DNA from: Euleptes europaea
Taxonomy: Eukaryota > Chordata > Lepidosauria > Squamata > Sphaerodactylidae
Direction of reading: 5' to 3'
DNA length: 64,000 nucleotides
Assembly: GCF_029931775.1 (NCBI RefSeq)
Contig: NC_079325.1
Span: forward strand, 52,560,286 to 52,624,285
Both the position numbers and the translations under genes were made by a program. The notes under the pieces are model-generated. The model searched no databases. It was not told where the DNA came from and saw only the letters and a program-made list of their open reading frames with translations. This document shows positions 39,701 to 43,434 of the stretch, piece after piece (position 1 is the first letter of the stretch; every line of letters starts with the position of its first letter).

Positions 39701-40009
39701 CGGACCAACGTTGTCCAGTAAATACCACGTCTTTAAGCCCAGATCTCGTGCAAAGATGCTATACCCTGATCTAAGGATCCCAGGAATCCCACCCTGCCAA
39801 ACACCCTCAGCCTGCCGGACCCTCTTCTCTCCGCCTTAAAACAGTCCCCATTCTAGCTTAGCTGGCTCATTGGCCCTCCTAGCCAGACCACGCCGCCAAC
39901 CCTCCCATTCTCCCCCCCCCCAACCCCACACCTCCTAAACCTTTTCTTCTCTCCCACCCCAATATTTCCCTTACCCGAACTCTAGCTGAATGGACAAGGG
40001 GGCCGCCAT
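6673..40009 (-). CDS. URM1: URM1, ubiquitin-related modifier 1 (complete, 5 coding exons)
   Basis: Coding exons are 40009-39975, 35441-35371, 15843-15762, 8809-8761 and 6741-6673. They splice in phase into 306 nt (101 residues plus stop), the same length as the mammalian protein. The protein starts [20 protein letters not shown] and ends [10 protein letters not shown]. The family is a beta-grasp ubiquitin-like sulfur carrier in the cytosol. Its C-terminal glycine is thiocarboxylated by MOCS3/Uba4, and the sulfur passes to the CTU1-CTU2 enzyme that makes 2-thiouridine at U34 of certain tRNAs; it can also modify proteins covalently. The C-terminal Gly-Gly and the conserved WxxxxLLxWI and RPGILVLIN segments are intact, so the gene looks functional. 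Every junction has GT/AG and residue splits that preserve the family sequence. About 33 kb of intron for 306 coding bases reflects repeat loading. The next gene upstream is SLC27A4 in the same orientation. Confidence 0.95.
7168..7487 (+). mobile_element. hAT-1 miniature element
   Basis: The ends are 'ggggtccccaacctttttaa' and 'cacattggggtcccc'. The interior 'caaaatggctgccacagctt' and 'gatctccaatagtcaatcag' is shared by all family members. Confidence 0.82.
7513..7935 (-). mobile_element. L3/CR1-like LINE 3' end, minus
   Basis: It starts 'agaacataaggccctgctgg', the reverse of the LINE 3' terminus, and continues into the reverse of the ORF end decoded in the 42.2-kb copy. Confidence 0.8.
8338..8555 (+). 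mobile_element. MITE G
   Basis: It begins 'gctgccaacctccaggtggt' and ends 'agctggtaacccta'. The 'acctggagaaaagggccact' interior is shared with the 40-46 kb copies. It lies in URM1 intron 4, 206 bases before exon 4 in plus coordinates. Confidence 0.75.
8761..8809 (-). CDS. URM1: URM1 coding exon 4
   Basis: The acceptor is ctgcag|G. The exon encodes [16 protein letters not shown] and ends on a codon boundary. The donor reads ATG|GTTTGT, a weaker than usual site (T at +3 and +4). The 49-nt length is in phase. Glu replaces the Asp usual in the LINDADWEL segment, a conservative change. Confidence 0.95.
9540..9712 (+). repeat. SINE B, degraded
   Basis: 'agttcaagtagacaatacca' and 'ttaaggcagctttgtatgtt' match the 3' half of the SINE B family. 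Confidence 0.55.
9842..10077 (-). repeat. SINE A
   Basis: It runs from 'gttggtttttatgtactgac' to 'cttaaccacactggctct' and lacks one internal segment of longer copies. Confidence 0.82.
10090..10175 (+). repeat. Copy 2 (left half) of the three-copy unclassified element
   Basis: It aligns with 11930-12010: 'attcccaa', then 'ggctg.cagcttt', 'agcctc' and 'aaatctg.gccctgca' in order, roughly 75 percent identical by eye. Confidence 0.55.
10397..10702 (-). repeat. SINE A
   Basis: It runs from 'gaagaagagttggcttttat' to 'ccactacaccacgctggctc'. Confidence 0.87.
10915..11233 (+). mobile_element. hAT-1 miniature element, ends diverged
   Basis: The interior 'gctgctgccaaagcaaagct' and 'cagccaatcagaagcctcgc' matches the 7.2- and 14.2-kb copies. 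The terminus is 'ggttggggcgcccc'. Confidence 0.78.
11477..11778 (-). repeat. SINE A with internal (GATT)n expansion
   Basis: A normal SINE A is interrupted after 'tttttatatgcc' by a GATT/GATA tract at 11513-11549. It resumes at 'caactttctctaccgcttaa'. Confidence 0.85.
11930..12195 (+). repeat. Copy 3 (fullest) of the three-copy unclassified element
   Basis: It contains both halves seen separately at 10090-10175 and 6160-6300. It lies in URM1 intron 3 and is GC-richer than the others. No coding signature. Confidence 0.55.
12150..12560. other. CpG-rich, repeat-free block in URM1 intron 3
   Basis: CpG dinucleotides cluster here ('gtcccgcggttgcctctccg', 'cacgtgacttcccggcgctg'), including an E-box CACGTG near 12223. 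This is unlike flanking intron and is a possible regulatory element. No exon is recognised. Confidence 0.4.
12561..13119. other. Unique intronic sequence
   Basis: An AT-rich patch at 12640-12735 is followed by unremarkable sequence. I recognise no repeat or gene. Confidence 0.5.
13120..13470 (+). repeat. Two degraded SINE B-like copies
   Basis: 'gatggaccagtgatctgact' near 13205 and 'gttgctcggtggtagaccac' near 13270 are SINE B tail and head signatures. Confidence 0.5.
13480..14194. other. Unique intronic sequence
   Basis: It contains a short (GA)n tract near 13817. I recognise nothing else. Confidence 0.5.
14203..14542 (+). mobile_element. hAT-1 miniature element with perfect 8-bp TSD
   Basis: The TIRs are 'cggggtccccaac' and 'gttggggacccctg'. 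The TSD atctgcat is at 195-202 and 543-550 of the 14-kb block. At 340 bp it is the best-preserved family member. Confidence 0.9.
14590..14776 (+). mobile_element. L3/CR1-like LINE 3' end
   Basis: 'gttaaattgtggaactccct' encodes the [20 protein letters not shown]-type end of the ORF. The 3' tail 'gatccagtgtggccttgctt' follows. Confidence 0.8.
15018..15140 (-). repeat. SINE B, 3' part
   Basis: 'catgaaactgccttatgctg' and 'ggtccatcaaggtcagcact' are the reverse of the SINE B tail. Confidence 0.75.
15141..15239 (+). repeat. SINE E fragment
   Basis: 'cctgagttcaatcccgatgg' and 'gttgactcagccttccatcc' match the longer copy at 19547. Confidence 0.7.
15244..15515 (+). repeat. SINE A, head truncated
   Basis: It starts in mid-body, joined to the SINE E fragment, and runs to 'atataaaaaccaacactttt'. 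Confidence 0.82.
15762..15843 (-). CDS. URM1: URM1 coding exon 3
   Basis: The acceptor is ccag|GG and the donor is TCTGT|GTAAGT. It completes Trp36 and encodes [20 protein letters not shown] then FMQGDS, ending two bases into Val63. This is the main helix of the URM1 fold and the start of the following strand. The 82-nt length is in phase with both neighbours. Confidence 0.95.
16020..16290 (+). mobile_element. LINE endonuclease-start fragment next to an AT-rich repeat tail
   Basis: At about 16155-16290 the reading [20 protein letters not shown] then [14 protein letters not shown] resembles the start of CR1/L2-type apurinic endonuclease domains (LNxxSVxNK). The 16020-16130 part is a tail like that at 20.6 kb. 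Confidence 0.5.
16291..17685. other. Unique intronic sequence
   Basis: It is AT-rich, with a poly-A/T patch near 17162. No gene or clear repeat is seen. Confidence 0.5.
17690..17929 (-). repeat. 5S-SINE tail fused to SINE A head
   Basis: A (GT)n run leads into 'cagccagcttatggcaaccc' (5S-SINE tail, minus). At about 17797 it changes directly to SINE A (minus) ending 'ctacaccacactggctct'. Confidence 0.7.
18335..18965 (+). mobile_element. CR1 LINE 3' end, split by hAT-2
   Basis: The C-terminal ORF end and 3' UTR match 29.49-29.83 kb. It ends 'ggtcccttccaattctatga', the CR1-type ATTCTATG terminus. Confidence 0.85.
18371..18655 (+). mobile_element. hAT-2 miniature element nested in CR1, perfect 8-bp TSD
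   Basis: The TIRs are 'cagtggttcccaacc' and 'gttgggaaccagtg'. The TSD gtctagag is at 18363-18370 and 18656-18663. It interrupts the CR1 sequence, which is uninterrupted at 29520. Confidence 0.92.
18975..19112 (+). repeat. SINE D, 3' part
   Basis: 'cctacctcacaggggtgttg' through 'taaataaataaaataaaa'. Confidence 0.75.
19547..19850 (+). repeat. SINE E, near full length
   Basis: The tRNA-like head 'agccccatggcgcagagtgg', B box 'gagttcgatcccg' and 3' part 'gaatgacccgatgcttgcac' are present. Confidence 0.8.
19858..20121 (-). repeat. SINE D, full length
   Basis: The tail 'atttatttaattatttaatt' is on the left. The B box 'ggattcaaacctgggacatc' and head 'cgacaccacacttgctct' are on the right. Confidence 0.82.
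20310..21130 (-). mobile_element. L3/CR1-like LINE 3' end, minus, interrupted
   Basis: 3' terminus 'agaaagaccctgctggatca' to 20559. It then resumes at about 20883 ('aaacatgtccactccccttt') into the reverse of the [23 protein letters not shown]. Confidence 0.85.
20563..20878 (-). repeat. Insertion inside the LINE copy
   Basis: It starts 'atttatttattaactatttc', then 'ctgggctcagagcggcttac'. It looks like a reversed SINE or LINE tail related to 16020-16130. Confidence 0.6.
21131..21900. other. Intronic sequence without recognised repeats
   Basis: C-rich and G-rich runs occur near 21660 and 21767. No gene is seen. Confidence 0.45.
21905..22200 (+). repeat. SINE A
   Basis: It runs from 'agtggtgtagtggttatgag' to 'aaaccaacttttcttcttc'. 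Confidence 0.87.
22400..22745. other. Repeat-free intronic block, possible conserved element
   Basis: Complex sequence with an octamer-like 'ttatgctaat' near 22546 and an AT-hook-type 'caaattaaattcat' near 22697. No exon is seen. Confidence 0.35.
22747..22920 (+). mobile_element. hAT-like fragment
   Basis: It starts 'cagggctgttgaactcattt' and continues 'gagagccggatatgacataa', resembling hAT ends. No matching right end was found. Confidence 0.4.
23076..23240 (+). repeat. Unclassified repeat, member of inverted pair
   Basis: It aligns in reverse complement with 24985-25156 at about 80 percent identity, e.g. 'ctattagcagaatgcttctc' is exact. Confidence 0.7.
23327..23640 (-). mobile_element. L3/CR1-like LINE 3' end, minus
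   Basis: It runs from 'aagaacataataagccctgc' to 'tcttggggcaggg'. Confidence 0.8.
23655..23860 (+). repeat. 5S-SINE
   Basis: 'agaagccaagcagggtcagc' then 'ggatgggagatcactaagga' mirrors 5S rRNA boxes A and C. The tail 'gctgcgacttgacagcactt' follows. Confidence 0.82.
23991..24305 (-). repeat. SINE A
   Basis: It runs from 'gaagaaagagttggttttta' to 'aaccactacaccacactgg'. Confidence 0.87.
24430..24655 (-). repeat. SINE D
   Basis: 'ccctaagcagcttacatcaa' to 'ctctaaccaccacaccacac'. Confidence 0.78.
24687..24922. mobile_element. hAT miniature element, 236 bp, perfect 8-bp TSD
   Basis: The TIRs are 'cactggttcccaacctg' and 'caggttgggaaccactg'. The TSD tcttaaac is at 24679-24686 and 24923-24930. The interior differs from hAT-2, so it is a related subfamily. 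Confidence 0.9.
24985..25156 (-). repeat. Unclassified repeat, member of inverted pair
   Basis: It is the reverse-complement partner of 23076-23240. Confidence 0.7.
25162..25480 (-). mobile_element. L3/CR1-like LINE 3' end, minus
   Basis: 'cataagaacggccacgctgg' to 'gcagggagttcccccattta'. Confidence 0.8.
25481..26520. other. Unique intronic sequence
   Basis: There is a G-rich tract near 26118-26170. No gene or recognised repeat. Confidence 0.5.
26525..26836 (-). repeat. SINE A
   Basis: It runs from 'gaagaagaagagttggtttt' to 'cacgacaccacgttggctct'. Confidence 0.87.
27243..27337 (+). tRNA. tRNA-Arg(TCT)-like gene with 22-nt intron, possibly decayed
   Basis: It begins GGCTCTGTGGCACAATGGAT and has the anticodon loop CTTCTA (TCT at 27276-27278). 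A 22-nt intron (27280-27301) follows base 37, then ATTCAAAGG and an intact B box GGTTCGAATCC. This is the architecture of vertebrate intron-containing tRNA-Arg-TCT genes. The anticodon stem pairs fully (TTGGA with TTCAA, one G-T). Two features suggest decay: an A in place of G in the D stem (A12-C23 mismatch) and a G-A mismatch at the acceptor end. No TTTT terminator follows within 20 bases. It lies inside URM1 intron 2, opposite strand, directly before a SINE B. Confidence 0.75.
27345..27553 (+). repeat. SINE B
   Basis: The head 'cgtggttcagtgggagagca' starts a few bases after the tRNA-like gene. It ends 'gcagcttcgtgtgttcaa'. Confidence 0.82.
27690..27885 (-). repeat. SINE B
   Basis: It shows 'ctctgactggcagcagttct', then B box 'ctgaacctgggagattctgc' in reverse. 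Confidence 0.7.
28258..28330 (+). repeat. SINE A tail fragment
   Basis: 'tgtaagccagtttgagactc' to 'aaaaccaactcttcttctct'. Confidence 0.7.
28372..28540 (-). repeat. SINE B, diverged
   Basis: 'cactctgactggcagctgct' and 'ttgaccctgggaccttctgc'. Confidence 0.65.
28985..29835 (+). mobile_element. CR1 LINE 3' end with ORF2 C-terminus
   Basis: Decoded pieces include [15 protein letters not shown] and [20 protein letters not shown], then [19 protein letters not shown], the C-terminus typical of CR1 ORF2. It is 5'-truncated with at least one internal stop. The end 'ctctatgattctatgattct' is the CR1 octamer terminus. Confidence 0.9.
29836..31223. other. Unique intronic sequence
   Basis: It is moderately GC-rich and repeat-poor between CR1 and the LTR-like block. 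No exon is recognised. Confidence 0.5.
31224..33261. mobile_element. Candidate solitary LTR (endogenous retrovirus or LTR-kin fossil), about 2.0 kb
   Basis: It begins TGTAGC and ends GCGACA, imperfect inverted ends of TG..CA type, between short direct repeats (cctc, extendable to 'acctcctct'). It is AT-rich and free of the SINEs dense elsewhere. A TATA-like 'gtataaatacc' near 32033 and AATAAA near 33058 are in plausible order. No coding remnant is present. The family is not recognised and it could be another repeat class. Confidence 0.35.
33506..33838 (-). mobile_element. L3/CR1-like LINE 3' end, minus
   Basis: 'agaaaagccacgctggatca' to 'gttccacaatttaactatgt'. Confidence 0.82.
34165..34240 (+). 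repeat. L2-like 3' end fragment
   Basis: 'tgtaagctcctttcgaggaa' then 'ggcactgtatagataac' resembles the L2 3' UTR. Confidence 0.45.
34912..35118 (-). repeat. SINE B, full length
   Basis: 'catgaagctgccttatactg' to 'gctgtaccactgagccacag'. Confidence 0.87.
35205..35300 (+). repeat. L2-like 3' end fragment
   Basis: 'gactgtaagcacctcaaggc' and 'atggcaccatataaagaaca', the same family as 34165-34240. It ends about 70 bases from URM1 exon 2. Confidence 0.45.
35371..35441 (-). CDS. URM1: URM1 coding exon 2
   Basis: The acceptor is ttcag|A and the donor is CCTT|GTGAGT. After one base completing Gly12 it encodes [20 protein letters not shown] then PEP, and ends on the first base of Trp36. This is the second strand and following loop of the ubiquitin-like fold. 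The 71-nt length keeps the frame with exons 1 and 3. Confidence 0.95.
35762..36045 (+). mobile_element. hAT-1 miniature element, right end lost
   Basis: It starts 'gggtccccaaactttttgat'. The interior 'ggtggcgccagctgcaaaat' is family-typical. The terminal part is missing. Confidence 0.78.
36118..36260 (+). repeat. SINE B, degraded
   Basis: 'ccgctgtgcatgcagtaggc' and 'tgacaatactgagctggatg'. Confidence 0.55.
36265..36720 (-). repeat. 5S-SINE split by SINE A
   Basis: The tail 'agttgcagccaacttatggc' is on the left. The 5S-like 'accctgcttagctttcaaga' is on the right of the insertion. Confidence 0.8.
36390..36634 (+). repeat. SINE A nested in 5S-SINE
   Basis: 'gccagcgtggtgtagtggtt' to 'aaaaaccaactcttctta'. 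It is flanked by 'cttcctta' and 'cttctta', a likely imperfect TSD. Confidence 0.82.
36725..39600. other. AT-rich repeat-poor part of URM1 intron 1
   Basis: Apart from a MIR-like copy at 38010-38175, I recognise nothing. No exon is expected here because exon 1 joins exon 2 in frame. Confidence 0.5.
38010..38175 (-). repeat. MIR-like ancient SINE
   Basis: 'tatagcactttcagtgttta', later 'cagggattcaaacctggatt' (B box in reverse). Confidence 0.55.
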
Positions 40010-40150
40010 CTTTGACCAGGGAACCTCTCTGCCCAAACCGGAAGCTTTCGGCTCCCACATCCGGGTTAGGCGGCAGTCACCTAGCAACGGGGGCAACGAC
40101 GCCGGGGAGGCCTGTGCGCGCCAAGGAGGTCAGAGGACGAGTCTTCTCTG
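39960..40150 (-). promoter_or_regulatory. URM1: URM1 CpG-rich promoter with ETS, YY1 and X-box-like sites
   Basis: The block around the URM1 start codon is CpG-dense, unlike its surroundings. CCGGAAGC (ETS core) is at 40038-40045. The start codon lies in AAGATGGCGGC (YY1-like) read on the minus strand at 40012-40002. GTCACC-T-AGCAAC at 40076-40088 fits the RFX X-box consensus GTNRCC(N0-3)RGYAAC. No TATA box is evident. The transcription start cannot be placed from sequence alone. Confidence 0.65.
39975..40009 (-). CDS. URM1: URM1 coding exon 1
   Basis: The exon encodes [11 protein letters not shown] plus the first two bases of Gly12. The start is fixed by homology: URM1 proteins begin MAAPLS, and the ATG lies in an AAGATGGCGGC context. 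The donor is GG|GTAAGG at 39974-39973. The exon sits in the CpG-rich promoter block, as expected for a housekeeping first exon. Confidence 0.93.
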
Positions 40151-40213
40151 TTGCGTGCAAGATTTCTGGGTTATTTTTGGTTCCAAAGAAATGCTGAAGG
40201 GTGGCAGAAAGTA
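40132..40213 (+). repeat. Left arm of promoter-proximal inverted repeat
   Basis: It aligns in reverse complement with 40523-40604 at about 85 percent. Shared words include 'gaggacgagtcttct' and 'ctgggttattttt' (one base differs). Confidence 0.75.
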
Positions 40214-40262
40214 TTGACTCTGCTTAGCTTCCAAGATACGATGGGATCAGGCTGTACCGGGC
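40205..40262 (-). repeat. 5S-SINE fragment
   Basis: 'actctgcttagcttccaaga' then 'gatgggatcaggctgtacc' is the reverse of the 5S-like head. Confidence 0.65.
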
Positions 40263-40279
40263 TGCCTTCCCTCCCTAAT

Positions 40280-40482
40280 AAACTTGTGTGTGTGTTAAGT
40301 GCCGTCAAGTCGCTTCCGACTCATGGCGACCCTATGAATGAAAGTCCTCCAGAATGTCCTATCTTTGACCGCCTTGCTCAGATCTTGCAAATTGAAGGCT
40401 GTGGCTTCCTTGATAGAGTCAATCCCTCTCTTGTTGGGTCTTCCTCTTTTCCTGCTGCCCTCAACTTTTCCCAGCATGACTG
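40280..40482 (+). repeat. Interspersed repeat, unclassified
   Basis: It begins 'taataaacttgtgtgtgtgt' and 'gccgtcaagtcgcttccgac', wording shared with 5S-SINE-type tails, then 'ccctctcttgttgggtcttc'. It lies between the inverted-repeat arms. Confidence 0.5.
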
Positions 40483-40522
40483 TCTTTTCCAGATAATAAA
40501 CTTAGAAAGGTATAATTCCGTA

Positions 40523-40604
40523 CAGTACTTTCTGCCACGCTTCAAGATTTCTTTGGAGCCGAAAATAACCCAGATATCTTGTATGCAAAACAGAAGACTC
40601 GTCC
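40523..40604 (-). repeat. Right arm of promoter-proximal inverted repeat
   Basis: Reverse-complement partner of 40132-40213. Confidence 0.75.
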
Positions 40605-40850
40605 TCTCATAGAAAGGACGGTGGAAAGCCAGGATGTTTTAAAATCGCTGCGAGGATTTGACTGCATCTGCTGTCTTTCCCTTTCCCCCCTCCCTCTCTC
40701 AGTAAAAACAAATTTCATGGGGTGTGCATTTTTTTCTTCCTTTTTTCAGACTTGCCTGTCTAAAATTTCCTGTGCTAAGAGAGAAATTCAGGGTCCTGTA
40801 TTATTGCCTTCTAAGTGCAGATGGGTGGGGGGGTTCAAGCTGTAATCAAT

Positions 40851-41041
40851 AGGGTTGCCAACCTCCAGGTACTAAGTAGAGATCTCCTGCTGTTACCACT
40901 GATCTCTAACCGATAGAAATCAGTTCCCCTGGAGAAAATGGCCGCTTTGGCAATTGGACTCTATAGCGTTGAAGTCTCTCCCCTCCTCAGGCTCCGCCCC
41001 AAAAACCTCCCACTGGTGGTGAGGAGGGATCTGGCAACCCT
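40851..41041 (+). mobile_element. MITE G
   Basis: The ends are 'agggttgccaacctccaggt' and 'gatctggcaaccct'. Confidence 0.82.
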
Positions 41042-41286
41042 AGTGGGGAGGTTCAAGCTGTAATCAAGTGGTTTACAGTCCTACTGCAGTGTATTCCAGT
41101 GTTTTTACCACCATGTCATACTGGTTGGGGCTGGGGCTGATGTTGAGAGAGAGGCAATGGCAACTATGTAGTGTAGTCTGCTCTTTCCCATATTGCAAAG
41201 TTCTGAGGCTGGTTTAAACCATTACCACAAATTACTATCCCTGCTAGAGGTCCCAGGTCCTCCCAGGGCATCAGTAGGGGATGGGG

Positions 41287-41505
41287 AGTAGGGTTGCCAG
41301 ATCCCTTTTCACCACCAGCAGGAGGTTTTTGGGGTGGAGCCTGAGGAGGGTGGGGGTTTGGGAGGGGAGGGACTTCAATGCCATAGAGTCCAATGGCCAA
41401 AGCAGCCATTTTCTCCAGGTGAACTGATCTCTATCGGCTGGAGATCAGTTGTAATAACAGGAGATCTTAGGCTAGTACCTGACGGTTGGCAACCCTAATG
41501 GGGGT
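41287..41505 (-). mobile_element. MITE G
   Basis: The ends are 'agggttgccagatccctttt' and 'gacggttggcaaccct'. Confidence 0.82.
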
Positions 41506-41507
41506 AG

Positions 41508-41703
41508 GGTTGCCAGATCTAGGTTGGGAAACTCATGGAGATTTGCGGGTAGAGCCTGTGGAGGAAAGGGACCTCAGTGGCACAATGACGTACAGTCTAC
41601 CCTTCAAAGCATCCATTTTCTCCAGAGGAACTGATGTCTGTAGTCTGGAGATGAGCTGTAATCCCAAGGGATCTCCAGGTCCTACCTAGAGGCTGGCATC
41701 CCT
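41508..41703 (-). mobile_element. MITE G, diverged subfamily
   Basis: 'agggttgccagatctaggtt' to 'gaggctggcatcccta'. It directly follows the previous copy. Confidence 0.75.
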
Positions 41704-41704
41704 A

Positions 41705-42135
41705 ATTCCCACCTTGCAGGGTTCTTAGGATGAGTGGCTTTGAACAACCCTGTACAGTAATTCACTGTTAACATCTTCATAATTTAAAAAATGATGAGAG
41801 AATAGTATACAAACCCATAGTATAATCCATTTTTATTACTCCCACACTGTAAACTGGGGATGTGTATAGCCGAGGCTGAGAAATGGGCTTACGTTACAAC
41901 AACCCTGCAATGTAGTTCACTGTTAATTTTTTTCCAGAGTTCTGTGGTATAGAAAGAGTAGCCCATGACTGTAGTTTGTAACACAGATAAGGTTGCCAAA
42001 CTCCAGGTAGTGAGGCCTAGAGATCGCCCAGAATTACCGTACAACTGATATTCAGACCACAGTCTACCAAGAAGCTTGCTGCACAGTCTTGTGCAGAATT
42101 ACAACTTTCTAAGTTTATTAGGGAGGGATGGCAGC
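41705..42135. other. Intergenic, one MITE G fragment
   Basis: 'aaggttgccaaactccaggt' at about 41990 is a MITE G head fragment. Nothing else is recognised. Confidence 0.45.
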
Positions 42136-42139
42136 ACAG

Positions 42140-42215
42140 TACAGCCTGATCTTATCATATCTTGGAAGTTAAGCAGGGTCAGTACTTGAATGTCCATAAT
42201 TAGATGAGGAATAGA
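42140..42215 (+). repeat. 5S-SINE head fragment
   Basis: 'gcctgatcttatcatatctt' then 'ggaagttaagcagggtcagt' and 'acttgaatg' track the 5S rRNA sequence. Confidence 0.7.
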
Positions 42216-42224
42216 GAATAAACC

Positions 42225-42830
42225 TGCTGCTATCATACTGCCCTTGTACAAATATATGGTTAGACCACACTTGGAATACTGTGTACAGTTCTGGTCACCA
42301 CACCTAAAAAGGATATTGCAGAACTTGAGAAGGGGCAGAAAAGAGCGACCAAACTGGTCAGGGGACTAGAGCAACTGCCCTATGAGGAGCGGTTAAAACG
42401 CTTAGGCTGTTTAGCCTGGAAAGAAGGTGGTTAAGGGGCTGATAGAGGTCTATAAAATTATGCATGGTTTGGCGAGAGTGGACAGGGAGAAGCTTTTCTC
42501 TCATAATACTAGAACGCGGGGTCATCTGCTGAAGCTGGAGGGTGAGAGATTCAAAACCGATAAAAGGAAGTATTTCTTTACACAACACATAGTTAAATTG
42601 TGGAACTCCCTGCCCCAGGATGTGGTGATGGCTGCCAACTTGGAAGGCTTTAAGAAGGGAGTGGACATGTTCATGGAGGAGAGGAACATTCATGGCTACT
42701 AATCAAAATGGATACTAGTCGTGATGCATATCTATTCTCTCCAGGATCAGAGGAGCATGCTGAATATATTAGGTGCTGGGAAACGCAGGCAGGATGGTGC
42801 TGCTGCAGTTGTCTTGTTCATTCACTGAAA
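42225..42830 (+). mobile_element. L3/CR1-like LINE 3' end, best copy
   Basis: It carries the ORF end [20 protein letters not shown] then [20 protein letters not shown] and [20 protein letters not shown], followed by the 3' UTR. It is 5'-truncated, and the upstream part is frame-broken. Confidence 0.85.
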
Positions 42831-42929
42831 TCACTAGGCGTAGAAAGGAGTAACTTAGTGTTTCCAACTCTCTCACGCACACACACACACAAGTTCATTG
42901 AAATCACTAGGCTTAGAAGAGTGTAACTT

Positions 42930-43333
42930 AGTGTTGCCAACTCTGGGCTAGGAAATTCCTGGCAATTTAGGGGTGGATCCTGGGGGGCAGGGTTTGGGGA
43001 GGGGAGTAGGGTTGCCAGCTCCAGGTTGGGAAGTACCTGGAGATTTGGGGGGTGGGGCCTGAAGAAAGCAAGGTTTGGGGAGGGGAGGTACTTCAATGGG
43101 GCATAAGGCCATCGAGTTCACCTTCCAAAGCAGACATGTTCTCCAGGTGAAATCTCTGTTGCCTGGAGATTTCCAGCCACCACCTGGAGGTTGGCAACCC
43201 CAGGAAGGTATAATGCCATAGAGTCCACCCTCCAAAGCAGCCGTTTCCTCCCGGAGAATTGATCTCTGTAGTCTAAAAATCAGTTGTAATTCTGGGCCAT
43301 CTTCAGGCCCCACCTGGAAGCTGGCAGCCCTAT
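42930..43333 (-). mobile_element. Three adjoining MITE G copies or fragments
   Basis: Units are about 42932-43010, 43011-43200 and 43202-43333. Each carries 'ggttgcca'- or 'gttggcaacc'-type ends. Confidence 0.7.
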
Positions 43334-43434
43334 TGTCTCCGTTTAGGATTGCACTGAAAATATTGCTGAATTAGTTTGAGCTGCATTCAGTACAACAGCG
43401 AGAGGCTGAACATGATAGTAAACATGTTTGAGCT

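Noticed and set aside
39990-40217. 75-codon plus-strand ORF over the URM1 promoter
   Set aside because: It runs antisense through URM1 exon 1 and CpG-rich DNA, with no recognisable protein. It is a by-product of high GC.
42427-42702. 91-codon ORF as a novel small protein
   Set aside because: It is the ORF end of an L3/CR1-like LINE, repeated in broken form at six other places here.
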